NCBI RefSeq assembly: GCF_029081005.1
Contig: NZ_JAJQTQ010000007.1
Location: forward strand, 62,001 to 126,000
DNA from: Halomonas elongata
GTDB taxonomy: Bacteria; Pseudomonadota; Gammaproteobacteria; Pseudomonadales; Halomonadaceae
Direction of reading: 5' to 3'
DNA: 64,000 nucleotides
The translations under genes and the position numbers were made by a program. Of this stretch, positions 20,272 to 29,398 are shown piece by piece; position 1 is the first letter of the stretch, and each line of letters begins with the position of its first letter. The notes under the pieces are model-generated. The model had not been told where the DNA came from. It did no database searches and saw nothing but the letters and a program-made list of their open reading frames with translations.

Positions 20272-20607
20272 GTTCCACCTCTTGTCGGGTTGTCGGGCGC
20301 CCGGGGCGCCACTCGCTGAAATCCTGGGAATCGCTCCAGACGGCTGCGATGGTCGACCACGCCGCTTCCTGCGACGTCTCCGACATCGCCCAGTATCGCT
20401 CCCCCTCACCCGCGGCTCCAGGCCGTCGGGTGGCGTTCCACAGTTGTTGCGCCCCTGTCGCCCGACGACGACGGTTGCGCCTCCTGCCTCCAGACTGTCG
20501 CCACGACACATGCCGGCGTCGTGATGGAGCAGCCTGGTCTGCCGGGGTGCATTAGCTTGACAGGGAGATGGCACACTCGGGCCACGCGGCAACGGAGGAG
20601 CACGACC
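20272..20607. other. Intergenic region, no supported gene
   Basis: 336 bp between the glycine-zipper gene (minus) and the GcvT-type oxidase (plus). Short open frames occur on both strands but have no ribosome sites or recognisable protein. It should contain the two divergent promoters; no clear -35/-10 pair or palindrome was found. Confidence 0.5.
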
Positions 20608-23175
20608 ATGGCGACTTTCCCCACGCAGGCGGACGCGGTGATCATTGGCCAGGGGGGCATCGTCGGCGCCTCCGTGGCCCATCATCTGATCGAGCTGGGC
20701 TGGAGCAACCTGGTGGGAATAGACAAGTCGTCGATCCCCTCGGACATCGGCTCCACGGCCCACGCCTCGGATTTCTGTTTCATGACCGCCCACGACAAGA
20801 TGTCGTGTTATACCACCACCTACAGTCAGCGCTTCTACGAGGCACTGGGCCATTACGCCCGCATCGGCGGCCTGGAGGTGGCCCGGGTCGACGACGACGC
20901 CCGCATGGCGGAACTGGCCCGCAAGGTCGACTCGGGCCAGGCCTTCGGGACCCGAGCCCGACTGATCGACCCGGACGAGGCCGCCGAGCGCTTCCCCTTG
21001 CTGGACAAGACGCTGATCCAGGGCGCCCTCTGGGATCCCGATGCCGGGCTGGTGGTACCGCGTTCCCAGCAGGTCGCCGGCGAGCTTGTCGAGATGGCGA
21101 AGGCATCCGGAAAGCTCACCACCTTCGCCGACACCCCGGCGATCGATATCGATGTCCGCGACGGCCGCGTCCAGGGCGTCGAGACCCCCAGGGGCTATAT
21201 CGAAACCTCCGTGGTCATCCTCACCGCTGGCATCTGGGGCCCCGTTCCAGCGGCCCTGGGTGGCGCCACCCTGCCGCTCATGCCCGTCGAACACCCGCTG
21301 CTGTTCTTCGGACCCTTCGATACCTTTGCCGGCACCGGCAAGGAGATCGGCTACCCGCTGCTGCGCGACCAGGGCAACTCGGCCTACCTGCGCGACACCG
21401 GCGACCCCGCCACCACCGAGGGCGGCCAGATCGAGTGGGGCTATTACGAGACCACCACACCACGGCTGGTGCGCCCCGGCGAGATACTGGAGCGCCATCA
21501 GGCGAGGCTCTCGCCTTCCATGCGCGACCTGGAGCTCGATCAGGTCATGACGCCCTTCGAGCGGGCCATCGAACTCACCCCGATCCTCGGCGAGCTGGGC
21601 TGGGACGAGAAGCACTCCTTCAACGGCCTGCTCTCGGTGACCAACGACGGCGGCTCGCTGGTCGGCGAATCGCCGGAAACCCGAGGCCTCTGGTTCTGCG
21701 AAGCGGTCTGGGTCAAGGACGGCCCGGGGATGGGCAAGGTACTGGCCGATTGGCTGACCACCGGGCGCCCCGAGCTCGACCCCCACGGCATCGACATCGC
21801 CCGCTTCTATCCGGTGCAGAAGACCCCGGACTACGTCTACGGTCGCTGCCAGGAAATCGCCCGCAAGATCTATGACCCGGCGGTCCACCCCCGCGAGCCC
21901 TTCGAATCGGGCCGCAACCTGCGTCGCGGGCCCTTCTGGCCCCGGGAGGTGGAACTCGGCGGCCACTTCATGGAAGCGGCAGGCTGGGAACGCGCCCATG
22001 GCTATGCCGCCAACGATCACCTGCTGGAACGCTACGGCGAACGGATCCCCGAACGCCCGGTGGAATGGGACGCACGGCACTTCTGGCGGGTCTCCAACGC
22101 CGAACACCTGGCGCTCTCCGACGACGTGGGCATGATCAACCTCTCCCACTTCGCCATCTACGACCTCATCGGGCCCGATGCCGAGGCCCTGCTGGAATAT
22201 CTCTCGGTGGCCAGGGTGGGCGGTGCGACGCCCGTCGGCAAGGGAATCTACACGCACTTCCTCGATGAGGTCGGCGGCGTCCATTCGGACCTCACCATCA
22301 TCCGCCTGGCCGACGATGCCTTCCGGGTGGTCTGCGGTGGCGACACCGGTCCCCGGGACCTGGCGTGGATCAACCGCATGGCCGAGCGCCAGGGACTGAC
22401 CCGCTGGCGCCTGGAGGACCGCAGCGATGGCCTGGCCACCCTGGGCGTCTGGGGCCCCAATGCCCGGCGGACCCTCGAGCGGGTGGCTGACGATCCCCGG
22501 GCATTGGATCAGGAACGCTTCCCCTTCGCCACGGCCCGGGAAATTCGGCTAGGTGGCCTGCCGGTCTGGGCCTTCCGCATCTCCTACGTGGGTGAGCAGG
22601 GCTGGGAACTCTATGTGCCCTTCAGCTACGGCCTGACCCTCTGGGACCTGCTCTTCGAGCAAGGGGTCACGCCGGTAGGCATCGAGACCTACGCCAACAG
22701 CCGTCGCCTGGAGAAGAGCCTGCGGCTGCAGAACGCCGACCTGCTGACCGACTACAACCTCTACGAGGCCGGCCTCGCACGGCCCAGGGTCAAGGCCGAG
22801 GCATTCCACGGCAAGCCCGCCTATCTGGAGCAACGCGAACGCGAGCGCCAGCCGGCCTACCTCTGCACCCTGACCCTGGAGGACAACCTGGATGCCCGGG
22901 GGCAGCCCCGCTTCCCCGTGGGCCATGCGCCGCTCCTCGACCCCGAGAGCGGCGAGGTGCTGGTGGACTCGCTGGGGCGACGCTCCTACGTGACCAGCTT
23001 CGCCTTCGGGCCCTCGATAGGCAAGAACATCGCCCTGGGCTACCTGCCAGTGGAGTCCGCCCGGGAAGGCGACAGCGTGCTGATGGAATACTTCGGAGAG
23101 CGCTACCCCCTGCGCATCGAGGCGGTGGGCTACAAGCCGCTCTACGACCCCGACAACCTGCGCCCCAAGAGCTGA
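20608..23175 (+). CDS. FAD-dependent oxidase/dehydrogenase fused to GcvT-like domain (N-demethylating type)
   Basis: 855 aa. N-terminal DAO-type FAD domain (about 8-380) with ADAVIIGQGGIVGASVAHHL and GSTAHASDF; in dimethylglycine dehydrogenases a His in the equivalent place holds FAD covalently, and a His is present here. The C-terminal half (about 440-850) is a GcvT/aminomethyltransferase fold (NLSHFAIYDLIGPDAEALLEYLSVARV, GVWGPNARRTLE, SYVGEQGWELYVP). The family includes dimethylglycine, sarcosine and 4-methylaminobutanoate oxidases, which pass C1 units to tetrahydrofolate or release formaldehyde. GGAGGAG at 20594-20600 sets the start. Exact substrate is unknown; neighbours suggest a methylated amine. 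Confidence 0.85.
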   Translation: MATFPTQADAVIIGQGGIVGASVAHHLIELGWSNLVGIDKSSIPSDIGSTAHASDFCFMTAHDKMSCYTTTYSQRFYEALGHYARIGGLEVARVDDDARMAELARKVDSGQAFGTRARLIDPDEAAERFPLLDKTLIQGALWDPDAGLVVPRSQQVAGELVEMAKASGKLTTFADTPAIDIDVRDGRVQGVETPRGYIETSVVILTAGIWGPVPAALGGATLPLMPVEHPLLFFGPFDTFAGTGKEIGYPLLRDQGNSAYLRDTGDPATTEGGQIEWGYYETTTPRLVRPGEILERHQARLSPSMRDLELDQVMTPFERAIELTPILGELGWDEKHSFNGLLSVTNDGGSLVGESPETRGLWFCEAVWVKDGPGMGKVLADWLTTGRPELDPHGIDIARFYPVQKTPDYVYGRCQEIARKIYDPAVHPREPFESGRNLRRGPFWPREVELGGHFMEAAGWERAHGYAANDHLLERYGERIPERPVEWDARHFWRVSNAEHLALSDDVGMINLSHFAIYDLIGPDAEALLEYLSVARVGGATPVGKGIYTHFLDEVGGVHSDLTIIRLADDAFRVVCGGDTGPRDLAWINRMAERQGLTRWRLEDRSDGLATLGVWGPNARRTLERVADDPRALDQERFPFATAREIRLGGLPVWAFRISYVGEQGWELYVPFSYGLTLWDLLFEQGVTPVGIETYANSRRLEKSLRLQNADLLTDYNLYEAGLARPRVKAEAFHGKPAYLEQRERERQPAYLCTLTLEDNLDARGQPRFPVGHAPLLDPESGEVLVDSLGRRSYVTSFAFGPSIGKNIALGYLPVESAREGDSVLMEYFGERYPLRIEAVGYKPLYDPDNLRPKS

Positions 23176-23241
23176 AAGGCATCCCGGAGGTCATTGCTGG
23201 GGTAAGGGAGTGAGGAGTGAGCCGGGGCACGCATGAATACT

Positions 23242-24534
23242 TCAGATCCCCAGACGGTCGCGGGTCTCGTAGTACCAGGCGCCGATGGCCGAGAGCGGCA
23301 CACGCAGCATGCGGCCACCGGGGAACGGCAGGTGCGGCAGACCGGCGAAGGCATCGAAGCGCTCCTCGCGACCGGTCATGACTTCGGCGATCAGGCGTCC
23401 GGCCAAGTGGGTGCACGTCACGCCATGGCCCGAATAGCCCTGAGCATAATAGACGTTGTCGTTGAGCACGCCGAACTGCGGCAACCGGTTGAGGGTCATC
23501 AGGAAGGTGCCACTCCAGGCATGATCGACCCCCACCCCCTTCAGGCCGGGAAAGGTCTTCTCCATCTTGGGCCGGATCACCGACTCGATATCGTCCGGAT
23601 CCTGCCCCCCATAGTTGACACCACCGCCATAGAGCAGCCGGTTATCAGCGGTGAGACGGAAGTAATCCAACAGGTAATTGCAATCCTCCACGGCCATGCC
23701 GTTCGGCAACAGGGCTCGGGCACGATCTTCCTCCAGCGGCTCGGTGGCGATGATCTGGGTGCCGCAGGGCATTGACTTGCCTTCCAGTTCGGGCAGCACG
23801 CCCTGCAGATAGGCATTGCCGGCCATCACGACGCGTGAGGCACGCACCACGCCAGCGGGCGTGGTCAGTTGTACCGGATCGCCATGCGTCAGGCGGTTTA
23901 CCGGTGTCTGTTCGTAGATCACACCGCCCCGTGACTCGAAGGCGGCGGCCTCGCCCTGCACCAGGTTGAGCGGATGCAGGTGCCCGCCCGAATGGTCGAC
24001 CAGAGCCCCCGTGTAGCGATCCGAATGCACCTCGCGCTTGAGCGATGTCCCCTCCAGCAGTTCCAGTTCCCGGTGGCCATACCGCTCCCAGAGTGCCTTG
24101 TGCTCACGAAGCCCCTGGAGTTGCTTGGCGTTGCAGGCCGCAAAGAGGTTGCCATCACGTAGATCGCAGGCGATATCATAGCCGGCCACGCGCTCGCGAA
24201 TGATGCGATTGCCCTCGAAGGCCATGTCGCCCAGGGCACGGGCCGTCTCGGCGCCGTACCGGGACTCGATCATGTCCATGTCGCGGCTGTAGCTGTTGAC
24301 GATCTGTCCGCCATTGCGCCCGGATGCGCCAAACCCCACTCTGGAGGCTTCCAGCACCACCACGTCAAGCCCCTGCTCGGCCAGGTGCAATGCCGCCGAC
24401 ATACCGGTGAAGCCGGCGCCGACCACGCAGATATCACAGCTGACTTCTCCTTCCAGGGAAGGACGCCGAGGGGCGGGGTTCGCGGATGCCGCATACCAGG
24501 ATGCGACGTGCTCCGTGGGCGAGGTGGCAGTCAT
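23242..24534 (-). CDS. puuB: Gamma-glutamylputrescine oxidase-like FAD enzyme (copy 1)
   Basis: 430-aa DAO-family flavoenzyme; PuuB oxidises gamma-glutamylputrescine to the aldehyde with H2O2. FAD-binding ICVVGAGFTGMSAALHLAEQG (about 35-55), GRNGGQIVNSYS (about 72-83) and the C-terminal YYAQGYSGHGVT motif (about 375) are PuuB hallmarks. It is equal in length to, and clearly related to, the protein at 31502-32794. Lies downstream of a binding-protein gene, but a terminator at 24630-24661 separates them, so it probably has its own promoter. Confidence 0.88.
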   Translation of the reverse strand: MTATSPTEHVASWYAASANPAPRRPSLEGEVSCDICVVGAGFTGMSAALHLAEQGLDVVVLEASRVGFGASGRNGGQIVNSYSRDMDMIESRYGAETARALGDMAFEGNRIIRERVAGYDIACDLRDGNLFAACNAKQLQGLREHKALWERYGHRELELLEGTSLKREVHSDRYTGALVDHSGGHLHPLNLVQGEAAAFESRGGVIYEQTPVNRLTHGDPVQLTTPAGVVRASRVVMAGNAYLQGVLPELEGKSMPCGTQIIATEPLEEDRARALLPNGMAVEDCNYLLDYFRLTADNRLLYGGGVNYGGQDPDDIESVIRPKMEKTFPGLKGVGVDHAWSGTFLMTLNRLPQFGVLNDNVYYAQGYSGHGVTCTHLAGRLIAEVMTGREERFDAFAGLPHLPFPGGRMLRVPLSAIGAWYYETRDRLGI

Positions 24535-24629
24535 GAAGGCCTCCAGGTGGTTATTTTATTCAACACTATTCCACCGATGATAGGTATACATCCGCACCAA
24601 AGCAAACATGTCGGCACATTATAATCACC

Positions 24630-24661
24630 AAAAACCAGGCATGGGATAGTCCATTGCCTGG
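24630..24661 (-). terminator. Rho-independent terminator after the second PotF-type gene
   Basis: Read on the minus strand: stem CCAGGCA / TGCCTGG (24661-24655 with 24641-24635), then a run of T (complement of 24629-24634). It separates 24697-25761 from puuB copy 1. Confidence 0.75.
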
Positions 24662-24696
24662 CTTGAAGATGGCATGGCCAGGGCCGGCATGGGCAA

Positions 24697-25761
24697 CTAG
24701 CGACTACGCACTTCCGTCCACAACTGCTGCAGCAACTGCAGTGTTTCCCCCTCGATGAGCGGCGTGGTGACCAGACGCTCACGGCGGTCGTCATCCAGCC
24801 GTGAACTCTCGGCAAGTGCTGGGGGGAGTCGCTCGAGCGCCGCCTCGTTGGGCGTTCGATAGTAGGCATAGTCGGCCGAACGCGCGGCATTCTCGGGACG
24901 CATCAAAAAATTGATGAAGGCATGGGCCAGCTCCGGGTTCGGTGCCCGGGCGGGAATCACCAGGGTGTCCACGCCCAGCTGCGAGCCCTCCTCGGGCACG
25001 AAGAACTCGAGATGGGCATACGTGTCGGGAGATGCTGCCTTGCGATATTCCACATCACCGCTGTAGGTCACGGCGACCTGCGCAACGCCTCTGGCCACCT
25101 GCTCGACGGCCGCCGTGCTATCGACGAAGCCCGTGAAGTTGGGACGGTCCAGCGTTTCGCCGACCAGGCGTGCCGCCTCGACCCAGGGTTGCTGGCCGAC
25201 ACAGTCGAAGCCTGCCCCCTGATAGGCACAGGCCATGCCCAACGCCACCTGAGGATCACCGCCGAGCAGCGCGAAGGGCTGGTCGGGATTCGCGTCCGGA
25301 TCGAAGAGCAGACGCCAGGAAGTCGGCGGATCGGGGAAGGTTTCGGTATTGTAGACGATGCCGGTCACGCCCCAGAGATAGGGCACGCTATAACGTTCTT
25401 CCGGGTCGTAGGAAGGATGCCGGAACGCCTCCATCAGATGTTCGCGTCCCTGGAGCAAGGACGGGCCGAACGGCTGAACCAGTCCCGCCTCGATGAGCCT
25501 GGGCACGAAGTAATCGGTGGGTACCACCACGTCGTACTGAGCATCGCCGCCCGCCGAAAGCTTCGAGAACATCTCGGCATTGGAAGTGAAGTAGTTCTGC
25601 ACCACTTCCACATCGTATGCCTCCTCGAAGTCCGACACGACCTCGGGGTCCATGTATTCGGTCCAGTTGAACACATACAGCTTGTCGCCGTCGGCGGCGA
25701 TGGCCATGGTGCCGGCGCCGAGCAGACAGGCACCGACCATAGCGGTCAGGAAGGGTCGCAT
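24697..25761 (-). CDS. Polyamine ABC transporter periplasmic binding protein (PotF/SpuD-type, copy 2)
   Basis: 354 aa with a signal peptide (MRPFLTAMVGACLLGAGTMAIAA, cleavage near 22) and a spermidine/putrescine-binding fold: LYVFNWTEYMDPEVVSDFEE, VVPTDYFVPRLIEAGLV, and YLWGVTGIVYNTETF with the Trp that packs on amines in PotF/SpuD. It is related to the protein at 27497-28561 at the same length but is not in the transporter operon: it has its own upstream gap with a long inverted repeat and its own terminator. Likely an alternative amine receptor sharing potGHI. Confidence 0.9.
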   Translation of the reverse strand: MRPFLTAMVGACLLGAGTMAIAADGDKLYVFNWTEYMDPEVVSDFEEAYDVEVVQNYFTSNAEMFSKLSAGGDAQYDVVVPTDYFVPRLIEAGLVQPFGPSLLQGREHLMEAFRHPSYDPEERYSVPYLWGVTGIVYNTETFPDPPTSWRLLFDPDANPDQPFALLGGDPQVALGMACAYQGAGFDCVGQQPWVEAARLVGETLDRPNFTGFVDSTAAVEQVARGVAQVAVTYSGDVEYRKAASPDTYAHLEFFVPEEGSQLGVDTLVIPARAPNPELAHAFINFLMRPENAARSADYAYYRTPNEAALERLPPALAESSRLDDDRRERLVTTPLIEGETLQLLQQLWTEVRSR

Positions 25762-25803
25762 GAGAGTACCTCCGTGTGATGGGCAGACCCTTCCAGCCTA
25801 TAC

Positions 25804-25942
25804 GCTTTGTCTGAAAACTGGCTACGCTCGCCCATCCAGCGTTAAAAATCGACTCAAAATACTCATTTACACGGCGTAAACTCCGTCTTTTCATCGATTT
25901 TTGCCTTGTCTGATCATCGCTCGCCGACTTTTCAGACAAAGC
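25804..25942. repeat. Long-range 14-bp inverted repeat upstream of the second PotF-type gene
   Basis: GCTTTGTCTGAAAA (25804-25817) and its exact complement TTTTCAGACAAAGC (25929-25942) enclose 111 bp of AT-richer DNA. A smaller dyad TTTAC-ACGGC-GTAAA lies inside at 25866-25880. The arms flank the presumed promoter of the minus-strand gene starting at 25761. Confidence 0.75.
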
Positions 25943-25976
25943 TTAGCTGGTGACATGCCGGTCGTCCCGACGCTCG

Positions 25977-27344
25977 TCAGACTCTCAGGAGCAGGTGTTC
26001 CCGCTCCCACGAACTGATGACCTGGAAGTACTCGCGGTGCTCGGCGCTCTTGACCGCCAGGTAACTGTTGGTGAAGCGTTCCCCCAGGATATCGGCGAGG
26101 GGCTTGCACTCCCGCAACAGTTCCAGGGCCGGCCCGATGTCGTCGGGCAGCTTGTTACCCTGGGACCAGGCCGAGCCGACCATGGGGGGGCGCGGCTCGA
26201 GCTGGCTGAGCATCCCCAGATAGCCGCAGGCCAGCGAGGCTGCCATCACCAGATAGGGATTGGCATCGGCACCGGCCAGCCGATTCTCGACCCGGGTGGC
26301 CTCGGGCGTGGACACCGGCACCCGCAAGCCCACGGTGCGATTGTCCATGCCCCATTCCACGTTGATCGGCGCCGAACCACTGCTTTCGGTTCGCAGCAAC
26401 CGCCGATAGGAATTGACGTTGGGCGCCAGCAGCGGCATGGCAGCCGGCAGATAGCGTTGCAGGCCACCGATGAAATGGTGGAAGAGGCGGCTGGGCTGAT
26501 CGTCGTCGCCAGCGAACAGGTTATGCCCCCGTTCGGCATCGATCAGGCTCTGGTGGAGATGCATCGAACTGCCCGGTTCACCCGCCATGGGCTTGGCCAT
26601 GAAGGTGGCATACATGCCATGGCGCAGTGCCGTCTCGCGCAGGGTCCGCTTGAAGAGCACCACCTGATCGGCCAGTGTCAGCGGGTCGCCATGCTGGAAG
26701 TTGACTTCCATCTGGCCGGCCCCCTCCTCGTGGATCAAGGTGTCCAGATCCAGGCCCATGGCCTCGCAGTAGTCGTACATCTCCTCGAACAACGGGTCGA
26801 ACTCGTTGACCGCGTCGATGGAAAACGACTGACGGCTGCTCTCCTGCCGTCCATTTCGGCCGATCGGCGGCTCGAGCGGATAGTCCGAGTCGGTATTGGT
26901 CTTGACCAGGAAGAATTCCACCTCGGGGGCCACTACCGGCTTCCAGCCCCGTGCCTCGTACAATGACAGCACGCGCTTGAGAACATGGCGTGGCGACAAC
27001 TCCACCGCCTCGCCGGTCAGATAGTGGCAATCATGGATGATCTGGGCGGTGGCGTCCTCCGTCCAGGGCACCAGGTAGACGGCATTCGGATCGGGCACCA
27101 GTTCCATGTCACGTTCGACAGGATTCCAGAACTGGGTGTCCTCGTCATCGGGATAGCCACCGGTTACGGTCTGGATGAAGATCGAATCCGGCAGTCGAGG
27201 GCGACCACCATTGAGATACTTGCCGGCGGGCATGATCTTGCCCTTGAGGATGCCGGTCAGGTCGGCGACCAGGCACTCGACCTCGGTGATACCGTGCTGT
27301 TGAAACCAATCGCTGAGGAGCGGAAGCTCCTGACGGTTACTCAT
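25977..27344 (-). CDS. Glutamate-polyamine ligase, glutamine synthetase fold (second copy)
   Basis: 455 aa from the ATG at 27344 (AAGGA 8 bases ahead; a longer frame to 27428 lacks family similarity). Glutamine synthetase catalytic fold: VVAPEVEFFLV (about 140), EEGAGQMEVNFQHGD (about 211), GSSMHLHQSL (about 260), MDNRTVGLRVP (about 335) and RLAGADANPYLVMAA. It is distant from puuA at 9342 and resembles the Pseudomonas SpuI/PauA-type gamma-glutamylpolyamine synthetases. Last gene of the puuB-potGHI-potF run, so it should glutamylate the imported amine. Substrate unproven. Confidence 0.85.
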   Translation of the reverse strand: MSNRQELPLLSDWFQQHGITEVECLVADLTGILKGKIMPAGKYLNGGRPRLPDSIFIQTVTGGYPDDEDTQFWNPVERDMELVPDPNAVYLVPWTEDATAQIIHDCHYLTGEAVELSPRHVLKRVLSLYEARGWKPVVAPEVEFFLVKTNTDSDYPLEPPIGRNGRQESSRQSFSIDAVNEFDPLFEEMYDYCEAMGLDLDTLIHEEGAGQMEVNFQHGDPLTLADQVVLFKRTLRETALRHGMYATFMAKPMAGEPGSSMHLHQSLIDAERGHNLFAGDDDQPSRLFHHFIGGLQRYLPAAMPLLAPNVNSYRRLLRTESSGSAPINVEWGMDNRTVGLRVPVSTPEATRVENRLAGADANPYLVMAASLACGYLGMLSQLEPRPPMVGSAWSQGNKLPDDIGPALELLRECKPLADILGERFTNSYLAVKSAEHREYFQVISSWEREHLLLRV

Positions 27345-27388
27345 GGGAATATCCTTGCTGCTGAACACGGGCGCCAGATTCCATCGTT

Positions 27389-27413
27389 CGCCGCTCGCAT
27401 CAGGCGAGCGGCG
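27389..27413. other. Perfect hairpin between potF and the ligase gene
   Basis: CGCCGCTCG (27389-27397) pairs with CGAGCGGCG (27405-27413) around a 7-base loop, 45 bases upstream of the ligase start at 27344. No T-tract follows, so an mRNA-stability or attenuation role is more likely than full termination. Confidence 0.5.
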
Positions 27414-27436
27414 AGATGCGAACCCCAAGTCCTGGT

Positions 27437-27475
27437 CTCGTGGCTCGTGGCTCGTGGCTCGTGGCTCGTGGCTCG
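27437..27475. repeat. 7-bp tandem repeat, five and a half units
   Basis: CTCGTGG repeated five times and followed by CTCG, in the gap between the potF stop and the ligase gene. It shares the CTCG core and 7-bp period with the larger array at 43918-44008. Confidence 0.9.
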
Positions 27476-27496
27476 CATCTCACAATGTCTGACGCG

Positions 27497-28561
27497 TTAA
27501 CGCGACTTCACCTCTGACCACAGCTGCTGGAACGTCTGCAGTTGTTCGCCCTCCAGGGTCGGCGTGAAACGCAGCCGTTCCATGTCCGACTCGCTGGGCT
27601 GGACCGGGGGTTGGGTCAACACTTCGTCGAGATAGGGACGGGCCGCGGCGTTGGGGCTGGCGTAGTAGTTGTAGTTGGACAACTGAGCACCGATCTCGGC
27701 ATCGAGAATGAAATCGATGAACTTGTAGGCCATGTCGGGATTCGGCGCCTCCTTGGGAATCATCATGGCGTCCACCCACATCTCGGCGCCCTCGTCGGGG
27801 ATCATGAATTCCATCTTGGCGAAGGCGTCCGGGTTCTCTTCCCTGTAGAACAGGAAGTCCCCATTGTAGGAAAGCCCCGCATGGGTCACTCCCCGGGCCA
27901 GTTGCTGCAGGGCCGGCGTGCCGTCGGTAAAGCCGCTGAACGTATCGCGATTCTTGGTCTCGATGAGCAGCTGCGCCGCCTCACGCCAGGCCTCCATGGT
28001 GGTGCAGTCGTAGCCATGACCGAGATAGGCACAGGCACCCCCCATGCTGACCTGGCCATCCCCCATCACCCCGAAGGGGTGTTGCGAATTGACCTCGGGA
28101 TCGAAGAGAAGGGACCAGCTCTTGGGGGCCTCGGGAAAGGTCTCGGTGTTGTAGATGATGCCGGTCACGCCCCACTGGTAGGGGGCAGAATAACGCGCCC
28201 CGGGATCGTAGGACGGGTCGGCGAACTGTTCCATGACATTGTCGAGATTATCGAGCTTCGACTTGTCGAGCTCCTTGACCAGCCCGGTCTCGATCAAGCG
28301 CGGAATGTAGTAGTTCGACGGCACGATGACATCGTACTGGGAGACGCCGCCGGCATTAAGCTTGGCGAACATCTCCGGGTTGGAGTTGAAGTAGTTCTGG
28401 ACCACCTCGACATCGTACTTCTCCTCGAAGGCCTCGATGATCGCGGGGTCCATGTACTCGGTCCAGTTGAACAGATACAGCTTGTTTTCCTGTGCCTGTA
28501 CCTGCCCGGCCAGCGCCAGGCTTCCCAGGGACAGGGCCAGTGTCGTCTTGTTGATTTTCAT
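27497..28561 (-). CDS. potF: Putrescine/spermidine ABC transporter binding protein (copy 1)
   Basis: 354 aa; signal peptide MKINKTTLALSLGSLALAGQ with AQA cleavage near 23, then the PotF/SpuD fold: LYLFNWTEYMDPAIIEAFEE, VIVPSNYYIPRLIETGLV, YQWGVTGIIYNTETFPEAP and a C-terminal ending LQTFQQLWSEVKSR. It sits 39 bases after potI in the transporter operon, so it is the main receptor. Ligand (putrescine or spermidine) cannot be decided from sequence by eye. Confidence 0.92.
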   Translation of the reverse strand: MKINKTTLALSLGSLALAGQVQAQENKLYLFNWTEYMDPAIIEAFEEKYDVEVVQNYFNSNPEMFAKLNAGGVSQYDVIVPSNYYIPRLIETGLVKELDKSKLDNLDNVMEQFADPSYDPGARYSAPYQWGVTGIIYNTETFPEAPKSWSLLFDPEVNSQHPFGVMGDGQVSMGGACAYLGHGYDCTTMEAWREAAQLLIETKNRDTFSGFTDGTPALQQLARGVTHAGLSYNGDFLFYREENPDAFAKMEFMIPDEGAEMWVDAMMIPKEAPNPDMAYKFIDFILDAEIGAQLSNYNYYASPNAAARPYLDEVLTQPPVQPSESDMERLRFTPTLEGEQLQTFQQLWSEVKSR

Positions 28562-28600
28562 GATGGACTCCTCGTTACCCTCGATGGTGGTAATGCCGGC

Positions 28601-29398
28601 CTAAGCCTGCCGGCGACGGCTGAAGATAAGACTCAGGATGGCGGCAACGGCCACGGCGGCGATCATCAGAGAGGCGATGGCATTGATCTCCGGCGATACC
28701 CCCTTCTTGATCGCGCCCCAGATATAGATCGGCAGGGTCGCGCTTTCCGGTCCCGCCGTGAAGAAGCTGATGACGAAGTCATCGATGGACAGCGTAAAGG
28801 ACAGGAAGAAGGCCGAGATCAACGCCGGCTTGATGGTCGGCAACATGAAGTGCAGCACCCGTTTGAACGGTGTGGCATACAGATCCTTGGCGGCCTCGAA
28901 AAGCGTCGGGTCGAGCCCCACGAAGCGCGAATAGACGATCAACGCCACGAAGGGAATCTGGAAGGTCACATGGGCGATGATCATGGTCCCGAGCCCCGGC
29001 TTCAATAGCCCGGTGGCCTCGTGAATCTGGACGAAGAAGGCCATCTCGGAGATGCCGAAGACGATGTCCGGCAGCACGATCGGCAGATAGATCAGCACGA
29101 TCAGCCAGCCGAGCTTGCGGTGACGGTGGCGATACATGCCATAGCCGATCAGGCAGCCAATGACCAGGGCAATCACCGAGGAGACGATGGCCAGCACCAT
29201 GCTGTTGGTGAAGGCCGAGAGGATCTGCTCGTTGCCCAGCAGGCGCCGGTACCAGCGCAACGAGACCCCGGTGAAACTGGCCGAGCTGTTGGCGGCGTTG
29301 AAGGAGAACAACACCACCACCGCCAAGGGCAGGTAGAGAAAGAACAGGGTCAACCACCAGAAGCCGGTCAGGCCACGTTTCAGCGCGCGCTTGTTCAT
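28601..29398 (-). CDS. potI: Polyamine ABC transporter permease PotI
   Basis: 265-aa inner membrane permease, about six transmembrane segments (first about 14-34, WLTLFFLYLPLAVVVLFSFN). The ABC-contact EAA loop is visible as EAAKDLYATPFKRVLHFMLPTIKPAL (about 172-197). The start overlaps the potH stop as ATGA. Pairs with PotH to form the channel. Confidence 0.92.
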   Translation of the reverse strand: MNKRALKRGLTGFWWLTLFFLYLPLAVVVLFSFNAANSSASFTGVSLRWYRRLLGNEQILSAFTNSMVLAIVSSVIALVIGCLIGYGMYRHRHRKLGWLIVLIYLPIVLPDIVFGISEMAFFVQIHEATGLLKPGLGTMIIAHVTFQIPFVALIVYSRFVGLDPTLFEAAKDLYATPFKRVLHFMLPTIKPALISAFFLSFTLSIDDFVISFFTAGPESATLPIYIWGAIKKGVSPEINAIASLMIAAVAVAAILSLIFSRRRQA

